From Enterococcus plantarum (GTDB lineage: Bacteria > Bacillota > Bacilli > Lactobacillales > Enterococcaceae), in NCBI RefSeq assembly GCF_001730295.1, contig NZ_MIKA01000001.1:186001-250000 (forward strand): a DNA stretch of 64,000 nucleotides, written 5' to 3'. Position numbers and translations under genes: made by a program. This document shows positions 18,946 to 27,712 of this stretch, in pieces. Every line of letters starts with the position of its first letter. Position 1 is the stretch's first letter. The notes beneath the pieces were generated by a model that saw only the letters and a list, made by a program, of their open reading frames with translations, was not told where the DNA came from and ran no database searches.

Positions 18946-19398
18946 TTGTTAAGTGAAATGATAAAAGAAGAATTTATTCAACTTGAAATTGAGGTAACCG
19001 ATTGGGAAGATGCGATTCGTCAATCTGCTGAACCTTTACTTCTAGGTGGCAAAATCACCTCTGGTTATAACGAAAAATGATTGAAACAACCAAAGAATTA
19101 GGTCCATATATTGTCATCACCAAACATGTTGCGTTGCCACATGTTTGGTGATGGTGTGGAAAGATTGGGAATGAGTATTAACGTATTAAAGAACCCTATT
19201 GAATTTGGTAGCAAAGAAAACGATCCAGTTAAATATGAATTTTGCTTGGCAGCAACAGAAAATAATCGTCATTTAAATGCCATGGCAGAGTTAGTATGCT
19301 TATTAGATGACCCTCAATTTTACTATTTGCTAGATACTAGTCAAGATCCAAATGAGATTTATGATTATTTATCTGTAAAAGAAACGTTATTAGGTTGA
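18946..19398 (+). pseudogene. PTS fructose/mannitol-type EIIA, frameshifted
   Basis: Reads as a PTS EIIA-2 domain in three pieces. TTG 18946 (after AAGGGG) opens MLSEMIKEEFIQLEIEV and stops at TGA 19078. The sequence continues one base back as MIETTKELGPYIVITKHVALPH, which includes the phosphorylated His. It then shifts again after CAT near 19141, returning to the first frame as FGDGVERLGMSINVLKNP to the TAA. The first break is at a short A-run (GAAAAATGA). Either the gene is broken, the read is wrong at two spots, or the first site is a real -1 shift. No EIIB or EIIC partner is nearby. Confidence 0.75.
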
Positions 19399-19417
19399 AA
19401 TTAGTAGGCGAAACACT

Positions 19418-19454
19418 AAAAAGCAGTTTGCGAATTAGCTGCAAACTGCTTTTT
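19418..19454. terminator. Bidirectional terminator
   Basis: AAAAAGCAGTTTGC (19418-19431) pairs with GCAAACTGCTTTTT (19441-19454), between convergent genes. Confidence 0.9.
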
Positions 19455-19464
19455 AATTTCACCA

Positions 19465-20271
19465 TTAAATATAGTTCAACAATACTTCAGCAACACCGTC
19501 TTCATCATTACTGGTTGTTTGAATATCTGCAGCACGCTTGACGTTTTCAGTAGCATTTCCCATAGCAACACCGATACCAGCATATTCAATCATTGAAAGG
19601 TCATTTTCGTTATCTCCAATCGCCATTGTCTCAGATTGAGAAATCCCTAAATGTTCCGCAAGTTTTGCGAGCGCATTGCCTTTACTCGCTTCTTTGTTTA
19701 AAATTTCGTAGTAAAAATCTGTACTTTTAACTGTTGTATATTTATTACTAAATTCTTTTGGAAGTTGTCGAATAGCGTTGTCCAAAACGTCTGGCTCATC
19801 GATCATCATCATTTTAATGATGGACATATCTGGAGTCATCTCATCAACTGCACGATATTTCAATGGCATATCAACAAGATAAGCTTCATGCACAGTATAC
19901 TTACCGATATCCCGATTAGCCGTATAAATCGCTTTATCATCGATCGTGTGTAGATGAGCTCCCACTTTTCGGGCCATTAGTTCGATTTCTAAAAAGTCGT
20001 TATAACTTAAAGTATATTGCGAAATGATCTCATTCGATTTGGTTGCTTGTACCAAAGAACCATTGTAAGTAATTACATAGTCATTTTCACCATATAGCTC
20101 TAACTCTGCTAACTGTTCTTTTACACCAGGTAAAGGGCGCCCCGTGCATAAAACGATATACATACCACTTTCGTTGGCTCTTTTTAAAGTGTCTTTCACT
20201 TTGGGGCTGATTTTTCTGTTTGAATCAAGTAATGTTCCATCAATATCTATTGCAACTAATTTGACTGACAT
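19465..20271 (-). CDS. Cof-type HAD-IIB hydrolase (sugar-phosphate phosphatase type)
   Basis: 268-residue HAD phosphatase with a C2B cap. Motif I is AIDIDGTLLDS with the nucleophile Asp, motif II is in VLCTGRP, the Lys is in NKEASKGNALAKLA, and motif III/IV is GDNENDLSMIEYAG. YidA-like members act on sugar phosphates and similar metabolites. ATG 20271 follows AGGAGG. It lies 23 bases after the dNTPase gene on the same strand, so the two are probably cotranscribed. Confidence 0.92.
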   Translation of the reverse strand: MSVKLVAIDIDGTLLDSNRKISPKVKDTLKRANESGMYIVLCTGRPLPGVKEQLAELELYGENDYVITYNGSLVQATKSNEIISQYTLSYNDFLEIELMARKVGAHLHTIDDKAIYTANRDIGKYTVHEAYLVDMPLKYRAVDEMTPDMSIIKMMMIDEPDVLDNAIRQLPKEFSNKYTTVKSTDFYYEILNKEASKGNALAKLAEHLGISQSETMAIGDNENDLSMIEYAGIGVAMGNATENVKRAADIQTTSNDEDGVAEVLLNYI

Positions 20272-20294
20272 AAGTTCCTCCTAATATCTTTTCT

Positions 20295-21665
20295 TTAATT
20301 TTTCTCTTCGACTAATGCACCGTTATGAATGTAAGCTGCAAATTCTCGATAGGTATCATCAAAGAGATCATAATGCTGCTGTCTTTTCGGATCAACCATT
20401 TCTTTGGGAAAATAAAAGCGTTCATCAATCTGTGTTTGACCAGCTAGTGCCGCCACTAGGTGACTGATTTTGGATAATTCGATCAAGGTACCATCTTTTT
20501 GCATGATCTCGATTTGGGTACGGTGGCTATTTTTTTCTGGACGATAAAAATCGTAAGGTAAGTCGTAACTTGAATTGATAGCAGTATAATATTTTGGATT
20601 ATATCCTACTTTTTCAATCAATGCTTGCAGATGACGGATAGTTACAGAGTCTCGATCGCCAGAGAACGTTGCAGATTTAAGGGGTCTGCGTATTAAAAAG
20701 CGATTTGCGAGATCATTAAGAATCGGATCTGGTAAAGAAGTCCATTGAGTGAAATAGGTATTTAATACACCATCATCTAATTTTAAATATTCCTGTAATG
20801 AGAAATTCCCTTTGAAGAAGGGGACTAAAAGTTGAGAATGTAATTGATAATCTTCTGGTTGTTGTTCATATAATTCTTTTGCTCGGTGTAGTAAGTGATC
20901 CAAAATCACTTCCATTCCACGAGAAACAGGGTGGAAGTAGACTTGAACATACATTTGATATCGACTTACAATATAATCTTCTACCGCATGCATTCCGTTC
21001 ATAGCAAAAGCTAAACCATCTTTGTACGGTCGGATCACCCGTAATATTCTAGTTAAATCAAAAGTTCCATATTCTGTTCCAGTAAAATAGGCATCGCGCA
21101 ATAAATAATCCATACGGTCAGCGTCAATTTGACTAGAAATCATCTGGACTACCTGAGGATTAGGGTATTCTTTCGTAATGACACTTGCAACCTTATCAGG
21201 AAAATCAGCAGAAACACGATTCAATATTTGAAAAACTTCTGTTTCTGGTGAAGTGATGATTTGCACTGTGATTGCTTCGTGATCTGTATTAAAAATATGT
21301 TCAAAGGTATGAGAATAAGGTCCATGACCGACATCATGGAGTAAAGCTGCACAAAGTGTTACTAACCGCTCATTATCATTCCAGCCTTCGTCACCTAAAT
21401 GTTCACTGGAATAATTGCGTTGAAAAATATCGCAAATACGCCGTGTTATTTCATAGACACCTAGAGAATGAGCAAAACGGCTATGTTCTGCCCCATGAAA
21501 AGTAAAAGAAGAGGTACCTAATTGCTTGATTCTCCGAAGCCTTTGAACTTCTGCTGAATTGATCAAATCTAAAATCACTTGATGTTGTACGTGGATATAA
21601 TTGTGAACAGGATCTCGAAAGACTTTTTCAATTGGCAAAATTTGATATTTATAAGGGATTGACAT
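20295..21665 (-). CDS. HD-domain dNTP triphosphohydrolase (EF1143/SAMHD1-like)
   Basis: 456 residues. The HD metal site is evident: His in EHSRFAHSLGV, the HD pair in ALLHDVGHGPYSHTFEH, and a later Asp in SSQIDADRMDYLLRDA. This is the layout of E. faecalis EF1143, a dNTPase that splits dNTPs into deoxynucleosides and triphosphate, and of YwfO in Bacillus. The frame is open from 21722, but ATG 21665 (MSIPYKYQ) has AAAGGAG at the right distance. The YwfO homologue is also near a lipoyl transferase in Bacillus, as here. Confidence 0.9.
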   Translation of the reverse strand: MSIPYKYQILPIEKVFRDPVHNYIHVQHQVILDLINSAEVQRLRRIKQLGTSSFTFHGAEHSRFAHSLGVYEITRRICDIFQRNYSSEHLGDEGWNDNERLVTLCAALLHDVGHGPYSHTFEHIFNTDHEAITVQIITSPETEVFQILNRVSADFPDKVASVITKEYPNPQVVQMISSQIDADRMDYLLRDAYFTGTEYGTFDLTRILRVIRPYKDGLAFAMNGMHAVEDYIVSRYQMYVQVYFHPVSRGMEVILDHLLHRAKELYEQQPEDYQLHSQLLVPFFKGNFSLQEYLKLDDGVLNTYFTQWTSLPDPILNDLANRFLIRRPLKSATFSGDRDSVTIRHLQALIEKVGYNPKYYTAINSSYDLPYDFYRPEKNSHRTQIEIMQKDGTLIELSKISHLVAALAGQTQIDERFYFPKEMVDPKRQQHYDLFDDTYREFAAYIHNGALVEEKN

Positions 21666-21791
21666 AGATTCACTCCTTTTGATTAGTAGTTCGTTGTTTC
21701 TAGTGTTTAAGCAAAACAACATTTTTCCTTTTGCTGCTAAACACTTTAATCATGAACGGATACTGTTCTTTACTATTCTGTTGAAGCGGAA

Positions 21792-22640
21792 TTAATCTAA
21801 TAACTGATTTCGTTGCTTCATTTTATTTCGTTGCTTTTCTATTTCTGTTGTAAACCATTTTGAATTTAATAATTCAGGTACTGTTCGACTATCCATAGTA
21901 ATTGGGGCGTTATCTAATAATACGCTAATTAATCGTTTTTTCACGTCATCTACTGTTATTTTTTTTTGAAGGAGATCTTCTAAATTTGCCATAACAGTTG
22001 GATCAACAGGAGGGTACCCATTTTTACCGAAATCTTCTTGAAGACTTGCTTCGTAAAAACGCCGGACACTTTCACCACGTTTTTGTTGATCCCCATTGAT
22101 GCTCAAATAAATCATGATGGCTGTGCCGTCCTTCACACGACGTTGCGCAATGCCAGCAAATTTTTTTCCATGGATACTTAAATCGAATGTACCGGGACAA
22201 TAAGATTCAGTGATTTCGAAAGCTTCTATCTTATGATCAGAGTCCTCAAATGCGCACTTGATCCATTGCCACATATAAGTATAAGCTTCGTCGATACTCA
22301 TTTTTTTATCGCCTAAATTAGGCAAGATCAATGAAACGTTCAGTACCCCGACATCCGCAATTACACCAAGTCCACCAGCATTGCGGATCACGACCTTGTA
22401 GCCATCTTGTCGTAAAGACGTTAATCCCTTGCTTAAATCAGTAACTCGCGTATCTTTCATCCCAAGAATCATCGCTTGGTCAAGCTGCCAGAAATGAATG
22501 AATGGCTGTTGATTGATTCCAGAGAAAGTGGTGAAAGTATCTGTCAAAGCAAATGGAAGAAAGTAGTCTTTTTCGGTCAAACAGAGTTGATCGTATAAAA
22601 AGACTGTATTCTTTGTAAATAGTTGTTTTAAATTAGTCAT
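21792..22640 (-). CDS. Lipoate/octanoate protein transferase family (LipL-like)
   Basis: 282 residues, biotin/lipoate A/B ligase fold. The motif ESYCPGTFDLSIHGKKFAGI holds the Cys used by LipL octanoyl-[GcvH]:protein transferases, and RNAGGLGVIADVGVLNVSLI is the substrate pocket strand. It should move an octanoyl or lipoyl group to E2 proteins. I start it at ATG 22640 (MTNLKQLF), nine to eleven bases behind AGGA; ATG 22652 is too close. It overlaps the upstream gene in ATGACTAA, so translation is coupled. LipL versus lipoate ligase is inferred from the Cys motif. Confidence 0.82.
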   Translation of the reverse strand: MTNLKQLFTKNTVFLYDQLCLTEKDYFLPFALTDTFTTFSGINQQPFIHFWQLDQAMILGMKDTRVTDLSKGLTSLRQDGYKVVIRNAGGLGVIADVGVLNVSLILPNLGDKKMSIDEAYTYMWQWIKCAFEDSDHKIEAFEITESYCPGTFDLSIHGKKFAGIAQRRVKDGTAIMIYLSINGDQQKRGESVRRFYEASLQEDFGKNGYPPVDPTVMANLEDLLQKKITVDDVKKRLISVLLDNAPITMDSRTVPELLNSKWFTTEIEKQRNKMKQRNQLLD

Positions 22641-22992
22641 CTTGGTCTTCATCCTGTTTTACGCGGGAAACGTAATCCTTTACTTCTTTATTCATTTGAT
22701 TATATTCACTCGTAAAACGCACAGGTTTACTGATAATCCTCATCGGCATGGTGGCTAAAAATTTACTGAAATCTAGTCTGGCTTCTTCAGTTAAACGACC
22801 AGGCTTAGAAATCAAACGCTCATAAAGATAATGATAAAACTGATTCATTGCATCAATATCGATACTCATCTGATTATGACACTCTGTACATTCTATACTG
22901 GAAATAATGTCATTCATATATTGAATGTCGTGGAGTGTTTCTTGTTGGCAGTGCATACAAAACAACATTGCTTGTTTATCGTGAAATAACAT
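22633..22992 (-). CDS. Small zinc-ribbon protein of unknown function
   Basis: 119 residues. Two Cys pairs, FCMHCQQ near residue 12 and ECTECHN near residue 34, form a likely zinc ribbon; the remainder is helical and acidic at the end (KQDEDQDD). ATG 22992 has GGAGG eight bases upstream, while the frame's first ATG (23007) lies inside that site. A TATAAT -10 lies about 20 bases upstream on the minus strand. It overlaps the lipoyl transferase gene and may assist it; function not known to me. Confidence 0.8.
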   Translation of the reverse strand: MLFHDKQAMLFCMHCQQETLHDIQYMNDIISSIECTECHNQMSIDIDAMNQFYHYLYERLISKPGRLTEEARLDFSKFLATMPMRIISKPVRFTSEYNQMNKEVKDYVSRVKQDEDQDD

Positions 22993-23110
22993 TTGTTCCA
23001 CCTCCATATTCTATTATATACGATTTAGACAAAAAATCATGCTTATCCATGTAGAAATAACAAGGAAAGTAGATATTTTTAAAGTAAATCAAAAAAACGG
23101 AGAGAAAATC

Positions 23111-23139
23111 TTGCTATCAATCTAAGAAAACTATAGAAT
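23111..23139 (+). promoter_or_regulatory. Probable promoter of the E1 alpha/beta operon
   Basis: -35 TTGCTA (23111-23116), 17-base spacer, -10 TAGAAT (23134-23139). It is 48 bases before the E1 alpha ATG. Confidence 0.45.
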
Positions 23140-23186
23140 ATTTACATATGATACGAAGCGGAACAAATGTAAAAGGGAGTGTGGAA

Positions 23187-24185
23187 ATGAATCAAAAGAC
23201 GAGCGCGTATCGACAATTCAATGTGATTGATGATCTAGAAGCTCTGAAAAAGATGTGGGAAATTCGCATCTTTGAAGAAACAATCCAAGAGCTTTTTGAT
23301 GCAGGAGAATTGCATGGTACGATGCACCTTTGTATTGGACAAGAAGCAACGGCTGTTGGTGGAGCGGGCATTTTAGACCAAAGTGACTGGATTGTTTCGA
23401 CACATAGAAACCATGGTCATTGTATCGCAAAAGGAACAGATATCAGAAGTATGTTTGCTGAAATGCTCGGAAAGAAAACTGGAACAAATGAAGGCAAAGG
23501 TGGGAGTATGCACATTGCTGATTTGGATATGGGAAATCTGGGATCAAACGGCATTGTCGGAGCGGGCTTTCCAATTGCAGCTGGAGCTGCTTTAAGTGCG
23601 CAAATGCAAGGAACGAAGCAAGTTGTATTATGTTACGCTGGAGACGGTGCCACCAATGAAGGCAGTTTCCATGAAGCATTGAACTTGGCGTCTATTTGGC
23701 AGTTACCAGTTATTTATTTCATTGAAAATAACCAGTATGGAATGAGTAGTTCTATTGAACAAATGGTCAACATCCAGAAGCTTTCTGATCGAAGCAAAAG
23801 CTATGGTATCGAAGGTATAACAATTGACGGCAATGATTTATCCGTCGTATCAGAGACCGTTTCGCATGCAGTAGCTAAAGCTAGAAGTGGTGGTGGTCCA
23901 ACCTTGATTGAAGCGTTAACTTATCGTCACAAGGGACATTCGAAATCAGATAAATTAAAGTATCGTTCCGAAGATGAGTGTCATGATTGGCAAGTAAATA
24001 ACGATCCGATTTTACGTCTAGAAAACGAATTGATACAGAACAAGAGAATGAAAGAAGAGGAAATTCGGCAGTTGGAAATGTCGATCAGAAGAAATTTTTC
24101 TGATTTAGTCGCTTCTGTAAAAGGAGATAGTGAACCAACGATCAAGGATTTATGGACGCATGTCTATGCGGAGGCTGAAGTATGA
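23187..24185 (+). CDS. Thiamine-diphosphate dehydrogenase E1 alpha subunit (acetoin/2-oxo acid type)
   Basis: 332 residues from ATG 23187 (MNQKTSAYRQF), eight bases behind GGGAG. The ThDP motif is GDGATNEGSFHEALNLAS ending near ENNQ. Other E1 alpha signatures are HLCIGQEA and THRNHGH. Closest in style to AcoA of acetoin dehydrogenase, shorter than PdhA. The stop overlaps E1 beta by ATGA. No E2 or E3 gene follows, so the acceptor must be encoded elsewhere or the enzyme works without a full complex. Substrate unknown. Confidence 0.88.
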   Translation: MNQKTSAYRQFNVIDDLEALKKMWEIRIFEETIQELFDAGELHGTMHLCIGQEATAVGGAGILDQSDWIVSTHRNHGHCIAKGTDIRSMFAEMLGKKTGTNEGKGGSMHIADLDMGNLGSNGIVGAGFPIAAGAALSAQMQGTKQVVLCYAGDGATNEGSFHEALNLASIWQLPVIYFIENNQYGMSSSIEQMVNIQKLSDRSKSYGIEGITIDGNDLSVVSETVSHAVAKARSGGGPTLIEALTYRHKGHSKSDKLKYRSEDECHDWQVNNDPILRLENELIQNKRMKEEEIRQLEMSIRRNFSDLVASVKGDSEPTIKDLWTHVYAEAEV

Positions 24186-25171
24186 GGACGATAACTTATC
24201 TACAAGCAATTAATGAAGCGTTGGATGAAGCTTTAAAAAAAGATGAACGTGTTTTTCTTTTAGGCGAAGATATTGGCGTTTACGGCGGCGGTTTTGGTGC
24301 TACTCAAGGACTTCAAGAAAAATATGGAAAAGAACGTGTTCGAGATACACCTATTTCAGAAAGTGCGATAGCAGGAGTTGCGGTGGGAGCAGCGATGACA
24401 GGGATGCGTCCAGTAATGGAATTACAATTTTCTGATTTCATTACTGTCGCCATGGATCAGTTAGTGAATCAAGCAGCCAAAATACATTATATGTACGGAG
24501 GTAAAGCCAGCGTTCCTTTAGTGATGAGAACAGCTTCTGGCTCAGGTACTGGAGCAGCAGCACAACATTCACAGAGTTTAGAAAACTGGATGGCGCATAT
24601 ACCTGGGCTCAAAGTCATCCAACCAACTACTGCTTATGATGCAAAAGGATTGCTCCATGCTGCAATCCAAGATAACAATCCGGTAATGTTTTATGAGCAC
24701 AAACTTCTGTATAAAACAACTGGGTTTGTTCCGAAAGAACCGTACACCATCCCTATCGGTGTGGCTGATATTAAACGAAGGGGTTCAGATGTCACAATTA
24801 TTGCAACAGGAATTATGGTCAATAAAGCGTTGGAAGCGGCTGAGATTTTACAAGAGAATAGTATTTCTGTTGAGGTGATCGACCCTAGGACTTTGGTTCC
24901 ACTAGATGAAAAAACTATTTTGTCTTCTGTTAAAAAAACGAAACGAGTGATTGTGGCGACAGAAGCAGTTAAAAACAGTGGATTCAGTGCGGAAATCACC
25001 TCGATCATTGCCGAGTCTAATTGTGCGATGCTGTTAAAGGCTCCGATTGTTCGTTTAGGTGGCGAGTTTGTTCCGATGCCAGCACAAAAACAACTAGAAG
25101 CACACGCGACACCTCAGGTAGCTACAGTGGTGAACGCGGCTATACAACTAATAGCAGAAGTCGAGGCCTAA
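24182..25171 (+). CDS. Thiamine-diphosphate dehydrogenase E1 beta subunit
   Basis: 329 residues, transketolase pyrimidine-binding plus C-terminal domain. Key motifs: GEDIGVYGGGFGATQGL, TPISESAIAGVAVGAAM, MELQFSDF, and the GGEFVPMP end. Translationally coupled to E1 alpha by a 4-base overlap. Pairs with it to form the usual alpha2beta2 E1. The SorC regulator begins only two bases behind the stop, making a three-gene unit. Confidence 0.9.
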   Translation: MRTITYLQAINEALDEALKKDERVFLLGEDIGVYGGGFGATQGLQEKYGKERVRDTPISESAIAGVAVGAAMTGMRPVMELQFSDFITVAMDQLVNQAAKIHYMYGGKASVPLVMRTASGSGTGAAAQHSQSLENWMAHIPGLKVIQPTTAYDAKGLLHAAIQDNNPVMFYEHKLLYKTTGFVPKEPYTIPIGVADIKRRGSDVTIIATGIMVNKALEAAEILQENSISVEVIDPRTLVPLDEKTILSSVKKTKRVIVATEAVKNSGFSAEITSIIAESNCAMLLKAPIVRLGGEFVPMPAQKQLEAHATPQVATVVNAAIQLIAEVEA

Positions 25172-25173
25172 AA

Positions 25174-26121
25174 ATGAAGATAAGTGAAAATCACAGAAAA
25201 ATGTTGAAAATTGTGACGATGTACTACGAGCAAGGTCTAACTCAAGCCATAATTGCAAAAAAAATGGGGATTTCAAGACCGGTTATTTCAAAAATGTTAC
25301 AACAGGCTAAAGAATCAGGAATTGTTTCAATTTCGATTAAAGATGAGTCTGCTTATGCAGTACAACTTGGCTTGCGCTTAGAAAAAAAGTATCAGCTTGA
25401 TGATGTGATCGTAATCCCTACAAATGAGCAAAAACAACACGAAATTGTAAAAAAAGAAGTGAGCAGGACAGCTGCTTACTATCTTAAGGAACGTTTAAAG
25501 CCTGAAATGGATATCGGACTATCTTGGGGGACGACATTAGCTGACTTGATTGATGAGATGCCGTATCAGTCCTTTCCAACCATCAACGTTTCACCGTTAG
25601 TTGGTGGAGTGTCCAGTGAGCATCTTTATTTCGATACAAATCATTTAGTCTTTCGATTAGCGGAAAAACTAAATAGTCGTTGCCAATATTTTTATGCGCC
25701 TGCTTTAGCGGAGAGTATAGAGTTGGCCAATATCTTAAACCAATCGCAACTAGTTGGACAGGCGTTAGAACAAGTAAAAAAAGTTGATTTAGCAATAATT
25801 GGAGTAGGGAACCCTAATCAGAGCTCAACCTGGAAACGTCTTGGCTATATCGGAACAAAGGAATTGCAAATCATAAGTAAAACAGGAGTCAAAGGCGATG
25901 CAGTAGCTTCCTTATTTGACAAAAATGGCCAAACAGTGAACAATGAAATAAGTAAGCGGATGCTAGGAATCAAAGTGGAAGATTTAGTGAACATACCAGA
26001 AGTAATGGTTATTGGTTGTGGTGAAGAGAAAGTTGACAGTATTCAGCCACTATTACTTGGTAAGTGTTGCACTATTTTAATTATTGATCAAAAGATTGCT
26101 GAAGCATTGATTGCCAGATAG
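25174..26121 (+). CDS. SorC-family transcriptional regulator
   Basis: 315 residues. N-terminal helix-turn-helix (QAIIAKKMGISRPVISKMLQ, about residues 25-45), then a SorC/DeoR-type sugar-binding domain (GLSWGTTLADLID, PLVGGV, IIGVGN). Such regulators sense phosphorylated sugars or related small carbonyl compounds. ATG 25174 is the first in a conserved frame; the frame continues far upstream through E1 beta, which is chance. It probably controls its own operon. The pairing with an E1 is unusual and hints at a sugar- or acetoin-related substrate. Confidence 0.88.
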   Translation: MKISENHRKMLKIVTMYYEQGLTQAIIAKKMGISRPVISKMLQQAKESGIVSISIKDESAYAVQLGLRLEKKYQLDDVIVIPTNEQKQHEIVKKEVSRTAAYYLKERLKPEMDIGLSWGTTLADLIDEMPYQSFPTINVSPLVGGVSSEHLYFDTNHLVFRLAEKLNSRCQYFYAPALAESIELANILNQSQLVGQALEQVKKVDLAIIGVGNPNQSSTWKRLGYIGTKELQIISKTGVKGDAVASLFDKNGQTVNNEISKRMLGIKVEDLVNIPEVMVIGCGEEKVDSIQPLLLGKCCTILIIDQKIAEALIAR

Positions 26122-26295
26122 ACTAGTATATTAAGCTTTTATGTAATCCAAATTCATATGCTAAGTAATTTAGCTTTTAAATTTATTTGGCTTTGCAGGC
26201 TAGTTTGTCGAAAAAATTAAAAATAGAACGTGACAAAAAGCGTGACACGAGACTGAATGAGTCTAATATGCTTTTAATGAAGGAGAGTGCTTTTA

Positions 26296-26730
26296 ATGGA
26301 TTTATCACAAGGAACCCCCGTATCGATTCAGTTGAAGACGGTAGTCGATCAAGCGGGTGAAAAGAAAAACTTTTATTTTGATTTGGATGGTCAAATCGTG
26401 AAAATTGGCGATACTTTATATATTCGTTATAAAGAAGAGCAAGAAGAAGGAGAGGCTGTTCCTGTAACAATCAAAGTTGAACCCGATGGAAAAATTCAAT
26501 TGATCCGTGCCGGTGGTCTTAGAATGCGGCTAAAATTTGCTTATCAAGAACGCTTAGATACTAGTTATAAAACTCCTTATGGTTTATTTCAAATTACGAC
26601 ATTTACACGTAATTTGCGCTTCAGCCTCAAAGATCAACCGGTTGCAGGAAGCATTTTGATCGATTATGATTTGTATTCTCAAACCGAAAAAATTGGGGAA
26701 TATCATTTGGAACTAGAATTTACAGCATAA
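26296..26730 (+). CDS. DUF1934 family protein (YwiB-like)
   Basis: 144-residue protein of the YwiB/DUF1934 beta-barrel family, function unknown. The sequence is a run of beta strands such as GTPVSIQLKTVVDQ, and FQITTFTRNLRFSL. ATG 26296 follows GAAGGAG; GTG 26287 is inside the site. It precedes rpoE, as related genes do in other Firmicutes. A candidate promoter is GTGACA, 16 bases, TAATAT around 26249-26276. Confidence 0.82.
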   Translation: MDLSQGTPVSIQLKTVVDQAGEKKNFYFDLDGQIVKIGDTLYIRYKEEQEEGEAVPVTIKVEPDGKIQLIRAGGLRMRLKFAYQERLDTSYKTPYGLFQITTFTRNLRFSLKDQPVAGSILIDYDLYSQTEKIGEYHLELEFTA

Positions 26731-26805
26731 TTATGTAATAATCAATTGATTTTTTCTTCATGTTTTTGTATGATAAGGAGTAGACTGTGAAAGGACGTGT
26801 ACCGT

Positions 26806-27438
26806 TTGGAAATTAATGTATTTGACGGGTTGAACAAAGATGAATTATCCATGATAGAAGTTGCGCACGCAATTTTAGAACAACGTGAAGATGTGATGGA
26901 CTTCTCTGATTTAGTAAACCAAATTCAAAATTATCTTGGAAAATCTGACAGCGAAATTCGTGACTCTTTAGCACAATTTTATACTGACTTAAATATTGAT
27001 GGCAGTTTTATCTCTCTTGGAGATAACCGTTGGGGCTTGCGCTCATGGTATCCAATCGATTCTATTGACGAAGAAGTAACACACGGTTTAGAAGAAGACG
27101 AAGAAGACAAACCACGCCGTAGAAAACGTAAGAAAGTCAATGCTTTCATTATTGATGCTAATGATGAAGATGTGATCGACTACAACGATGATGATCCGGA
27201 AGATGCTGAACTTACGGATGAAGATGACGACGATATTCTTTACGATGATGATGACGATGAAGAAGACGAAGAGATTAAAGCGTATAACTCAGATCTTCAA
27301 GAAATCGGTGCGGATTCTGATGATGAGGAAGAAGAATTGCCAGGAATTGAAGAAGATCTTACAATCATTGATGAAGATGATGTAGATGATGATTTTGATG
27401 ATGAAGACGAATATGTGGATCCTGAAGAGGAAGCATAA
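26806..27438 (+). CDS. rpoE: DNA-directed RNA polymerase delta subunit
   Basis: Gram-positive delta factor that speeds RNA polymerase recycling. Residues 1-90 are the HARE-type globular domain ([37 protein letters not shown]). After a short basic patch RRRKRKK, the last 95 residues are almost all Asp and Glu. TTG 26806 gives [10 protein letters not shown], ten bases behind AAAGGA and matching other enterococcal delta N-termini. GTG 26797 is only one base from that site. A long alternative-frame ORF in the acidic tail is only a shadow. Confidence 0.95.
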   Translation: MEINVFDGLNKDELSMIEVAHAILEQREDVMDFSDLVNQIQNYLGKSDSEIRDSLAQFYTDLNIDGSFISLGDNRWGLRSWYPIDSIDEEVTHGLEEDEEDKPRRRKRKKVNAFIIDANDEDVIDYNDDDPEDAELTDEDDDDILYDDDDDEEDEEIKAYNSDLQEIGADSDDEEEELPGIEEDLTIIDEDDVDDDFDDEDEYVDPEEEA

Positions 27439-27449
27439 TGTCTCAATTG

Positions 27450-27483
27450 ACGAGTGTTCTCATAATGAGGACATTCGTTTTTT
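27450..27483 (+). terminator. Terminator after rpoE
   Basis: ACGAGTGTTCTCAT pairs with ATGAGGACATTCGT (G-T pairs included), then a six-T run. Confidence 0.85.
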
Positions 27484-27610
27484 AGTTAAATAGAAAAAAT
27501 GAATGAAAATGATTGACAAATGGTCTATATCTTTGTAAACTATGTCTGTTAACAAAAATGAATAGCGTTTTCATGTGACTAGATAATACTAGGCATGGAA
27601 GAATTTCAAA

Positions 27611-27696
27611 AAAAATATGATATACTCATATTTTGACGGGATTGTTCTATGCTTTTTTTGTTGTCTTGGCATAAGATGGCGAACAATTTACTTCTG
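27611..27696 (+). promoter_or_regulatory. glcT-ptsG promoter and RAT-like antiterminator leader
   Basis: TGATATACT (27618-27626) is an extended -10 lying inside a palindrome (AAAATATGA/TCATATTTT). The transcript would start near 27632 with GGGATTGTTCTATGC, then GGCATAAGATGGCGAACAAT. The first half resembles the LicT/SacY/GlcT RNA antiterminator (GGATTGTTACTGC...GGCAAAACC), and ATTGTTC pairs with GAACAAT. The gap between glcT and ptsG is only 23 bases, so any RAT must be here, ahead of both genes. No classic overlapping terminator was found. Confidence 0.45.
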
Positions 27697-27712
27697 CAGA
27701 AGAGGAATGTTT

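Noticed and set aside
24691-25008. 105-codon minus-strand ORF inside E1 beta
   Set aside because: Antisense to conserved coding sequence, no ribosome site.
25021-25173. Upstream extension of the SorC regulator into E1 beta
   Set aside because: The frame is open by chance; the conserved protein starts at ATG 25174 right behind the E1 beta stop.
27188-27385. 65-codon Met/Lys-rich ORF inside rpoE
   Set aside because: It is the +1 frame shadow of the GAT/GAA-rich acidic tail of the delta subunit.
27560-27580. Cre-like site near AATAGCGTTTTCA upstream of glcT
   Set aside because: Spacing between the half-sites is one base off the consensus on both strands, so not called as a site.
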